The notes under the pieces are model-generated. The model saw nothing but the letters and a program-made list of their open reading frames with translations, was not told the DNA's origin and ran no database searches. From Parvularia atlantis (taxonomy: Eukaryota; Opisthokonta; Rotosphaerida), in NCBI GenBank assembly GCA_943704415.1, contig CALSCO010000723.1:1-16158 (forward strand): a stretch of DNA of 16,158 bases, in the 5' to 3' direction. Shown one piece after another: positions 1-12,868 of the stretch (positions are counted from its first letter, which is position 1; each line of letters starts with the position of its first letter). Made by a program: the position numbers and the translations under genes.

Positions 1-1480
1 CGAGCATGCCACCCTCGAGGATGCCGACACGCGTGCTCGGCCACACGACCTGCGCTTCCCACAGGTACGCTGAGCCCCGCGTGATGACCACACAGTGAGG
101 ACGTTGATGTTGATGCGTCCAGCGTTGTCCACCGGTCGACGGCGACATTGAAAAGAACTGTCGTGGCACGCAGCAGCTCGGTCGGGGCGTGACCCTGCTG
201 CGTGAGAGCAGCGTCTTCGGTGTCCATGTAGAACCAGCCGGGCACCAGCCATGCAGCCGGGATCGCCGCACGAACGTCTTTGAGCAGAGGTCGCATCGCG
301 GACGTGCTGGCAGCTGGTGCGTGTTCCTTCGCGTGCCGTCGTGGTTGAAAATGTTGGACACGCGAGCGACGCCGTGCTTTGCCAGACGGCCGTGTTGCGC
401 GGTGCCAAGGGTTACGCCGTCGGAATGGTTGTTCTTGTTGAAGTAGAGATGCTGCAGATGCACTTGGTCAGGTGTCGCTGGCTGCAGCTCAGTCGAACTC
501 AGTGTTCACGACGGTTTGTCACGTCGGCGACGGGTACGAGCTCGCAGGCAGCCGCGCGTCGTCACTTGGTCGCGGCAGGTGAACGGCGAAAGCCGTTGAG
601 GTTGTAGCGCTTCCCAGCAGCTTTCGTGGGCGTCGAGCAGGCCGCGCAGGTTGTCTAGCTGGATTGCTAAGATGTGGCCTCTCAAGTCGGGTGCCTTGAC
701 CTGGTGGTATCACAGCACGCGCGCATCTCACAAGACCTCGGGCCTTGCCAAACCAGACGAACGCCAAGATCGTCGTGTCGAGCTGCGTGAGTATGTCGGG
801 CGGTGCGGCGTGCTCAGCTTGGCGATGTATAACACCTTGCTCAGAGGCGGGCGTCAAAGAGGTTGTTGCCACAGGCCCAGCGTAGTCTCGATCTCGGCCA
901 GGCACGTGTAGCCGAGGTAGCTGGTCGTCGCTTCATCGGCCAGTGGCCCAGCTCACGCGTCGAACTCGTCGCGCGACGGGCCAAGAAGTAGCAGCGACGA
1001 CTTGGCGGTGTTGATTTGCGCGCCAGATGCGGCTTTGTAGTCGCGGAACACGTCGTTTAAGGCGACCGGAACAGTAGCTTGTCGTCGGCAAACTGCGCGA
1101 GATGCACACAGAGGTCGTAGCCGATGGCGAGTGACGGAAGGCCGCGGATGTCAGGATGCGCTCGCACGGCACAGGCGAACGCCTCGTCGATGATCGCATG
1201 CAGGATCGGGCTGAGCGGGTCGCCGTGACGTGTGCCACGGCGCAGTGCGAACTGCTAGCAGACGAGGCCGTTGATGAGAGCGCGTGCGCTTAGTTGCCAG
1301 CGTGGACCCCTTGAATGGCGTTGCACTGATGGATATACAGAAAGGTTCGGCGCACCGTGTCACATACGCAGCACAGCTTCTCATACTTGTGCAAGACGCT
1401 GATTCTCGATCTACGAAATCTGCTATCTTGAGCTTCTGAGTATGTTCGTGGCAGTGCCGCTGGCGCGGCGCACGCATCTC
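1..1480 (-). mobile_element. Degenerate non-LTR (LINE-like) retrotransposon, 3' half
   Basis: Read on the minus strand, this stretch carries successive pieces of a non-LTR retrotransposon polyprotein in shifting frames with internal stops. In order from about 1310 down to 100 these are the reverse transcriptase palm, the thumb, the F-W-x-G-K segment typical of the post-RT region, and a C-terminal region resembling the tail of LINE ORF2 proteins (LYFNKNNHSDG near 450, then AAIPAAWLVPGW near 230). No intron-like GTGCG...CAG spacers explain the frame changes, so I read them as decay. Base composition looks less GC-rich than the neighbouring genes, which fits an inserted element. The 3' end (UTR or tail) lies beyond the left edge. 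The inner boundary near 1480 is approximate, just downstream of the ISWI stop codon. No target-site duplication can be seen. I cannot assign a clade. Confidence 0.8.
560..1310 (-). pseudogene. Reverse transcriptase domain, broken by stops and frameshifts
   Basis: The minus-strand frame through 1290-1060 reads LINGLVC, a TAG stop (1256-1258), then [17 protein letters not shown] and, after about 30 residues, AQFADDK. These match the RT motif G-x-R-x-G-D-P-L-S-P and the catalytic F-A-D-D box with its two metal-binding aspartates. A stop and a shift follow at once. The next frame gives SGAQINTAKSSLLLL and, after another stop, TSYLGYTCL, the usual thumb-region signatures. A further shift gives ILAFVWFGKARGL (about 775-735), and another gives APDLRGHILAIQLDNL (about 690-640). 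At least two in-frame stops and three frame changes rule out a working enzyme. In an intact element this protein would copy the element RNA at a nicked target. I judge this certain as an RT relic and uncertain as to family. Confidence 0.85.
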
Positions 1481-1533
1481 GCTTTGTTCAGACACATGAC
1501 GCCAAGGCGTTGAAATGCACGTGGCTCCGCCTT

Positions 1534-6643
<5,110 letters not shown>

Positions 6644-6853
6644 CGCGGGCGGCTGCGCTGTGCGCGGGGTCGAGTGAGCGAGTGAGTGCGAGCGAGTGAG
6701 CGCAGTCGAGCGAGCGAGTGGGCGCGGGTCGAGCGAGCGAGCAAGTCAGCGGGTCGAGCGAGCGAGTGAGCGCAGTCGAGCGAGCGAGTGGGCGCGGGTC
6801 GAGCGAGCGAGCAAGTCAGCGGGTCGACAGCGCGGCGTGGCGCCAAAACCGCC
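6644..6853. promoter_or_regulatory. Divergent intergenic region between ISWI and the PHD gene
   Basis: The two start codons face away from each other with 210 bases between them, so this region must hold both 5' UTRs and both core promoters. It consists mostly of GAGCGAGCGAGTG-type sequence arranged as an exact 70-bp tandem duplication. I see no TATA box and no other recognised element. That it works as a bidirectional promoter is inferred from layout only. Confidence 0.6.
6688..6827. repeat. Exact 70-bp tandem duplication
   Basis: Positions 6688-6757 and 6758-6827 are identical base for base. Each copy is built from smaller GAGCGAGCGAGT-like subrepeats plus the segments GTGAGCGCAGTCGAG and GCAAGTCAGCGGGTCGA. 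Similar degenerate GAGTGAGCGAGT sequence extends back to about 6671. The pair fills most of the divergent promoter region and stops 26 bases before the PHD gene start codon. Confidence 0.95.
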
Positions 6854-8816
6854 ATGACTGAGACGGGGGCGCACGCAGGCGACGGTGATGGCGACGCTAG
6901 AGTCATCCCCGAGCAGACCGACCACGACCACGACTACGACCACGACCACGACCACGACGAGCAGGACGACCACGACGAGCGCAATGAGCACGACGAGGGC
7001 GACGAGGACGCACCCATGAGCCAGTACGCACAGCTCCGCCTCGAGCGCCTCACCCGCTCCGCCGTGCAGTCGACCCGCGCCTTCAACAGCCTCCTGCTCC
7101 AGGTGCCGCGCGTCCCCGCCACACCGCCACACTCACCCACCCTGCTCACACGTGCACACGCAGCGGCGCAAGTACACCCAGGTCGCCTACAACCTGCACA
7201 CGCGCCAGCGCCACGTGCCCTACGCCCGCCAGCCCGTCTTCCAGGAGGCGCCCGTCGGCCGCTACCCCGTCGCGCTGCTGCCGCGCCACCGCCAGGACTA
7301 CAACCCGGACGTGTGCGCGCCGCGCCGCCGTCTCTCGCGCGCGCCCGCCCTCGCACACCGCTCACGCGCGACGAGCAGCTTTGCCGACGTCGCCCGCCTC
7401 GTTGTCCACAAGCCGCCCGCGCCGCCCACCACCGCCGCTGCCATCGCCACGCCGCGCCCCTTCGCGCCCACGCCACTGCCCGCGCCCGCAGCCGCGCCCA
7501 CGCCCTTCGCCCGGCTCGCGCCGTCGCCGCAGCGCGCGCTCTCGCCGGCAGCAGCCACACCGACCGCCCCCGCCGCGCCGCCCGTGCTCGCCCCGTCGCC
7601 GGCCGCGGCGTACCCGTACGTGCCGACCGCGCCCGACACCACGTCGTCTCCGCCCACGACGCCCATCCTGGTGCGGGACGCCGGCAGACGTGCGCACGCT
7701 GACGCGGCAAACGACGCCAGCCGTTCCCGATCCCAACGTCGCTCTTCAAGGGGCAGCCGCCGCCTCTGTCGCGCTTCCTGCTGCAGAAGGCCGCGCGCAT
7801 CTGTGCGTCGTGCGCCGGCCCTCGCCGCCTGCGCTCACACCTTTCTGCCGCGCGACGCAGCCGCTATGGTCGCCGCCAGCAGCGCCTCGGGCGCCGACGC
7901 GCTCATGCCACCGTGCACCGTGCGGCGCAACGACGGCTCGATCTGCAGGATGCCCGGCAACCCGTGCGCGTGGCACCGCCAGGCCAGCCGCTACATCTGC
8001 GGCGAGCTGATCGCCGAGGACGGCCATACGAAGCTGTACTGCCCCGTCGTCGTCGACGGCTTTGGCGCGCGCTGCTCCAAGCACCCGTCACCTGTGCGTG
8101 CTGTGTGCGTGCGGCATGTGGTGGACGCTTGTGCTGACGCGCCCGGCTCGCGCAGAACAAGATGCGCAAGATCGAGGCGCGGGCCGCTGCCCAGGCCGCC
8201 GCAATGTCCGCCCCGGCGCCCATACCCGCGCCGCCTCCGCCTCCGCCGCCGCCACCGGCGCCGCTCGGCCTAGCGGTGAACGGGCGCGTGACGTGCTTCA
8301 AGTGCACGCGCGAGGACGGCATTATGTCGATGCTGCGCTGCAGCTCGTGCCTGCGGTTTGTGCGCGCCCGCGCGCGCGTGTTGGTGCTGACGCCGTGCAC
8401 GCGCGACAGCTGGGGCCACTGCAAATGCTGGAAGCTCAAGCCTGTGCTCTTTGCCAAGGCGCAGACGTACGACTGGCAGTGTTGGGACGACAAGGTGCGC
8501 GCCGCTGTTCTGCCGCGGTTATGTTCTTACAGGCCGCGCGCAGACGTGCCTCAAGTGCAGCGACCCGGGCGACGAGGAGAAGCTGCTGATCTGCGACAGG
8601 CACGTGCGATACGCACGTGCGCGTGTATGCAGCGGCGATCTGAGGGGGAGTGGCGCGCAGCTGCGATCGCGGGTTCCACACGTACTGCGCCACGCCCAAG
8701 CTCGTCGAGCCGCCGCAGGGTGCGCTGCCGGTGCCGCGTGCCGCGTGCATGCTCGGTGCCTCACACTGCCACGCGCGCGTGTGGCAGGGCGCTGGCTGTG
8801 CCACCACTGCGCGTGA
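6854..8816 (+). CDS. PHF10/SAYP/DPF-like tandem PHD finger protein
   Basis: Probable histone-tail reader of a SWI/SNF-type remodeller, about 479 residues. Exons: 6854-7102, 7164-7312, 7379-7670, 7721-7802, 7861-8093, 8156-8361, 8410-8494, 8544-8599, 8661-8719, 8788-8816. The 7313-7378 and 8362-8409 introns are tentative, since both are multiples of 3 and open. The N terminus has a His/Asp-rich acidic run (residues 24-53), then VGRYPVALLPRHRQDY, which resembles the SAY region of PHF10/SAYP as I recall it. An Ala/Pro-rich linker follows. Residues about 275-333 hold two Cys/His sets (CxxxxxxxxxxC, CAWH; C...C...CSKH), like the C3Hc3H zinc region of KANSL2. After nine consecutive prolines comes a double PHD: CFKC, LRCSSC, GHCKC, YDWQC, then TCLKC, LLICDSCDRGFHTYC, PPQGRWLCHHCA-stop. 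The CDSCDRGFHTYC core appears only if intron 8600-8660 uses a GC donor. Confident for the PHD pair, less so for the exact orthologue. Confidence 0.85.
6919..6982 (+). repeat. CACGAC hexamer-rich coding repeat
   Basis: A run of imperfect GACCACGAC units inside exon 1 of the PHD gene encodes the alternating Asp-His stretch near the protein N terminus. It looks like simple-repeat expansion kept in frame. Confidence 0.8.
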
Positions 8817-8861
8817 GTGAGTGAGAGGGAGGGAGTGTGCCGTGTCAGCAGGACGGGTCGC

Positions 8862-11368
8862 ATGCTGACACGCTTTCCGATGCGCCGCGCGGCAATCCGC
8901 CTGATGTCGTCGTCGTCGTCTGCTCCCACGCCCGTCGTGTGCATCGCGCTCGACACGAGCGGGCGCGCGCTGGCCCAACGGCTGCCGGTCGACCCGACGC
9001 CGGCGGGCGCGAACGGCGTGCGTGCGGTGCGGGGCGCGTGCTTCGCGCGAGTGCGGCCGACGCCGCTGGAGAACGCGCGGCTGGTGGCGGCGAGCGCGCC
9101 GGCCCTGACGCTGCTGGACGTGCACGACGCCGCCGCGGCCGCGCGCGACGCCGGCTTTGTGGCGGCGATGGCCGGCAACGCGCTGCTGCCCGGCTCGGAC
9201 CCGGTCGCGCACTGCTACTGCGGCCACCAGTTTGGCTCGTTCGCGGGCCAGCTGGGCGACGGCCGCGCCATCACCCTGGGCGAGGTCGTCAACGCGCGTG
9301 GCGAGCGCTGGGAGGTGTGCTGATTGGGTGGGGTGAGGACAGGTGGGTTGAGGATAGGTGCTGCCGCCGTGCTGCTGCCGTGCTGCCGCCGTGCTGCTGC
9401 CGTGCTGCCGCCGTGCTGCTGCTGCACATGCACCGCTCGCACACCGTGCACTCACACACGACATCGCACATCGCACAGATGCAGCTCAAGGGCGCCGGCC
9501 TCACGCCCTTCTCCCGACACGCCGACGGACGCGCCGTCCTGCGCTCGTCCATCCGCGAGTTCCTCTGCTCCGAACACATGTGGGCCCTCGGCGTGCCCAC
9601 GACCCGCGCCGCCACCCTCGTCGTGTCCGACACGCGCACGATGCGCGACCCCATGTACGACGGCAACCCCGTCCTCGAGCCCTGCGCCGTCGTCCTCCGC
9701 CTCGCACCGACCTTCTTCCGCTTCGGCTCGTGGGAGATCTTCAAGCCCGCGCACGGCTACGACGCCGCGGGGCCCTCGGCCGGCATGGTGCGCGCCCGCG
9801 TCCCGATCGGCCCGTCCGCCCGTCCGCGCACGCTCACGCGCCCCGCCGCAGGACTTTGGCGGCGACATGCTCGATGCTGTGATCGAGCTGCACTACCCGG
9901 ACGTGCACGCCGCCAGCGCCGTCAAGGAGGAGCGCTACCAGGCGTTCTTCCGCGAGGTGCGGCCTCTTTCGCTGCACCTGCCTTCCGCGGGCTCACGCGC
10001 GAACGACGCGCGCAGATCACCGCACGCTCGGCCCGCATGGTCGCAGAGTGGCAGCTCGTCGGCTTCACCCACGGCGTCATGAACACCGACAACATGAGCG
10101 TGCTCGGCCTGACGATCGACTACGGCCCGTTCGGCTTCCTCGACCACTACGACCCGCGCTTCGTGCCCAACACGACCGGTGCGCCGTGCCCCGCCGGTGA
10201 GTTGCTGCTCACGGTCGCGTAGACCAGCACGGCCGCTACCGCTTCGAGGCGCAGCCGGGCGTGGTCAAGTGGAACCTGCACAAGTTTGCCGAGGCGCTTG
10301 ACTTTGCCAAGGTGCTGCCGTTGGCGATCACGAGCGAGATCGTTGAGACGACCTACAACGCGGCGTACAAGGAGCACTTCCTGGGCAAGTTTGCGCGCAA
10401 GGCACGCGCCCCTATCCGCACCGTGCGCTGCTAATGCCGCCGCCGCAGCTCGGCCTGCGCGACGTCACGCTCGCGGACGACGAGCCGCTCTTTGTCGACC
10501 TGCTCAACACGATGGAGCAGACCGGCGCCGACTTCACCAACACGTTCCGCTCGCTCGCGCGGCTGCAGCTGGAGGCCGACAACGCCGAGCTGCTCGAGTA
10601 CCTCGTTGAGCAGGTGTGTGCGCGCGCCTGCACTGCGCGGACATCCGGCTGACACGGCACAGAGCTGCACCGTGCGCGAGCTCAAGCGCAGCGCCCGCCC
10701 GACGTACTCGCGCCAGCAGCTCAACATCCTGGGGCAGCTGGGCGAGCGGGTGCGACGAGCATGTGCGCTGTGCCGTGCCGTTTGCTGACCGCGGCGCGCA
10801 AAGGACCCGAACACGTACATGCTGCTGACCGAGGGCAACGCCCGCTTCCTGGAGGAGGAGCGCGCCAAGTGGGACGCGTACGACCAGCTGGACCGGGTAA
10901 AAGCGGCCGCCAACGCGCCTGCGAGGCTCGTGTGCTGATCGTGCGCGCCCAGCTCACGGCCGACCAGAAGCGCTCGGACGATCGCGCCAAGTGGCGCGCG
11001 TGGCTCGATCAGTACCAGGCGCGCGTCGTGCGCGACCAGCGCAAGGCGGGCCAGGCGGTCGCGGCGTTTGCGGCCGAGCGGCGCGCGAGCATGAACGCGG
11101 TCAACCCCAAGTTTGTGCTGCGCAACTACCTGGCGCAGCGCGCGATCGCGCAGGCCGACGCGGGCGACTTTGGCGAGGTGCGCTGGTCGTGCGCTGGTCG
11201 TGCAACAAGAATGCGCGGCTGGCTGACAGCGTGCGGTCTGCGCAGGTGCACCGGCTGCTGGCGCTGCTGACGACGCCGTTCGACGAGCACGAGGATCTGG
11301 CGGGGCACGCGTACGACCAGAAGCGCCCCGAACAGTTTTGCGACTTTCAACTGAGCTGCTCCTCGTGA
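8862..11368 (+). CDS. SELENOO: SelO (YdiU) pseudokinase, protein AMPylase, Cys form
   Basis: The SelO family transfers AMP from ATP to Ser/Thr/Tyr of target proteins and in eukaryotes acts in mitochondria in redox control. The product is about 633 residues (human 669). Exons: 8862-9314, 9479-9787, 9852-9956, 10016-10178, 10223-10401, 10449-10613, 10663-10749, 10804-10896, 10953-11177, 11246-11368. The start gives an Arg-rich, acid-free MLTRFPMRRAAIRLMSSSSS, a good mitochondrial presequence. Hallmarks: ACFARVRPTP (about 59), YCGHQFGSFAGQLGDGRA (119-136), KGAGLTPFSRHADGRAVLRS with the ATP-site Lys155, PTTRA, FGSWEIF, and MNTDNMSVLGLTIDYGPFGF with Asp314, Asn315 and Asp324 matching the catalytic and metal residues of bacterial SelO. 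The protein ends in SCSS, so Cys631 sits where vertebrate SelO has selenocysteine. Intron 10402-10448 uses a GC donor. Intron 9315-9478 is unusually long (164 nt). Confidence 0.97.
9358..9423 (+). repeat. Six copies of an 11-bp repeat in SelO intron 1
   Basis: Six consecutive 11-mers alternate between GTGCTGCCGCC and GTGCTGCTGCC, with the last copy ending in T. They lie inside the 164-nt intron 9315-9478 and largely account for its being about three times as long as the other introns. The flanking G-rich block (GGTGGGGTGAGGACAGGTGG, 9325-9344) contrasts with the C-rich remainder. Confidence 0.9.
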
Positions 11369-11420
11369 GCTGCTCGTTGTCGTTGTGGCCGTGGTCGCAG
11401 TCGCGCTCAGATCCGCTTGG

Positions 11421-12792
11421 ATGATGGACGGGACAACGGCAGCCGCGTGGACGCAGTTCCTGGCGCGGCACCCGCTGCGGCACAACGCGCTGCCGACACG
11501 ACGCGGCGACGGCACGGTGCCGATGGCCCCGCCGCTGCCGCTGCCGCTGCCGCTGCCGATGGCGCTGGTGGGCGGCTCCGACGGCGCGCAGCTCGACCGG
11601 CTCGTGCGCGACCACGGCATCGCCTCGGCCCTCCGCCCGGCGCTGTGGCCGCAGCTCAGCGGCGCCCACGAGCTGCGCGCGACCGCGACCGCCGGCTACG
11701 CGGCGCTGCTGGCGGCGGGGCCGGCGCCGGATGTGGCGCGGGCGATCGCCAAGGTGCCGCTGCCGCTCCGCGTCGTGCTGCTTGCTGCCCGCTTGCTGCC
11801 TGCTGCTCGCGGCTGATCGCCTCGCCTCGCCCGCCACGCAGGACGTGCCCCGCACCTTCCCCGACCAGCCGCAGATGCACCCGGACGCGCACGCATCGCT
11901 CGCACCCGCGCTCGGCCGTGTGCTCAGCGCGTACGGCGCACGCAACCCGGTGCCTCGACGTGGCATGCGCTCGCCTGTGCCTTGCGCCCTCACCCGCTGG
12001 ACGCGCGCGCGCAGAACGTCGGGTACGTCCAGGGCTCCAACGCGACTGTGGCCCTCGCGCTGCTCGCCGGGCTGCCCGAGGAGATGGCCTTCTGGGTCCA
12101 CGCCGCCGTGGTCGAGACGCTCCTGCCCCGCGGCTTCTTCGACGGCGCCCTGACCGGCCTCCACCTCGAGCAGCGCGTCCTGCTCCACCTCGTACGCCAG
12201 CGCCTCCCGCGCCTGGCCGCGGCCGTGCTTGACCGCCACCGCGTCCACCTCGCCTTTGTCACGACGGGCTGGTTCGTCACGGGCTTTGCCGCCTTTGCAC
12301 CGCTGCAGGTGCCGCGCCGCTCCTCTGGTCGTTCTGTGCTCACGCGAGCGCCGCCGCAGACCGCCCTGCGCATCTGGGACTGGCTGCTCTTCTACGGCAA
12401 CGCGGCCCTGCACACGTTCGCTCTCGCCGCCCTCGCCCTCGCCGAGCCCGCCCTGCTCGAACTGCCCGACCCGGACTTTGGCACCGTCTACAACACGCTC
12501 CTCACCAGCGCCAGCGAGGCCCTCCAGAACTTTCCGGCCCTGTTCAAGGCGCGCGCGCGCACCCCCGCCCGCTCAGCCCTGCCCGTTTGCTCACACGGCG
12601 CGGCAGATGGCGCGCGCACGCCAGTGCCAGGTTTCCGACGGCACTCTCGAGCGCCTCCGCAGTACGTACCGCGCCGAGGTCGAGCAGCGGCTGCGCAAGG
12701 AGGCCGAGATGATGCGCGACGGGTCCGCGCCGGCCACGTCGCCCGCGCTGCTCACCCCGCCGGACGACTTAGCTCGCCAGACGACTGAGTAA
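11421..12792 (+). CDS. TBC-domain protein (Rab GTPase-activating protein)
   Basis: TBC proteins speed GTP hydrolysis by Rab GTPases at membranes with a dual Arg/Gln finger. The product is about 369 residues, essentially one TBC domain. Exons: 11421-11753, 11842-11949, 12015-12308, 12360-12548, 12607-12792. A Pro-Leu run (PLPLPLPLP, about 43-51) precedes GIASALRPALWPQLSGA, the usual TBC opening. The Arg finger is Arg115 in IAK-DVPRTFPD and the Gln finger is Gln153 in VGYVQGSN. Both are present, so the GAP should be active. LRIWDWLLFYG, the third TBC signature, follows near residue 248. The intron from 12549 starts with GC (AAG|GCGCGC). Its acceptor is either 12606 (chosen for usual length) or 12630, both in frame. 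ATG 11421 was chosen as the first in-frame Met; a second follows at once. It starts only 52 nt after the SelO stop. The target Rab cannot be predicted. Confidence 0.9.
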
Positions 12793-12868
12793 AGAGTTCA
12801 AGTTCAAACCACGTTACGCAGGAGCAGGGAAAAACATAGAAAGAGCGGGAGGCGCACGCCGTCCGCGC
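12793..12868. other. Convergent 3' intergenic gap between TBC and RasGEF
   Basis: Only 76 bases separate the two stop codons, so the 3' UTRs must be very short or overlap. No AATAAA is visible on either strand. The plus strand has an A-rich stretch (AAAAACATAGAAAG, 12830-12843) that reads on the minus strand as a T-rich CTTTCTATGTTTTT, which could serve 3'-end formation in one or both directions. Confidence 0.5.

Noticed and set aside
1-1480. A host gene with small introns on the minus strand
   Set aside because: The frame changes are not bounded by GTGCG...CAG introns, and stop codons interrupt conserved RT motifs, so decay explains them better.
6688-6827. CRISPR-like array
   Set aside because: Only two exact 70-bp copies are directly adjacent with no unique spacers, in a eukaryotic intergenic region.
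11363-11368. UGA at the SelO end as a selenocysteine codon
   Set aside because: The TGA falls after SCSS, the normal end of Cys-type SelO. The Sec position is already a TGC Cys codon three residues earlier.
10431-12413. A 660-residue minus-strand open frame across SelO and TBC
   Set aside because: It has no recognisable motif, is low-complexity Arg/Ala-rich, and lies opposite well-supported exons with strong family motifs. Long antisense frames are expected in very GC-rich coding DNA.
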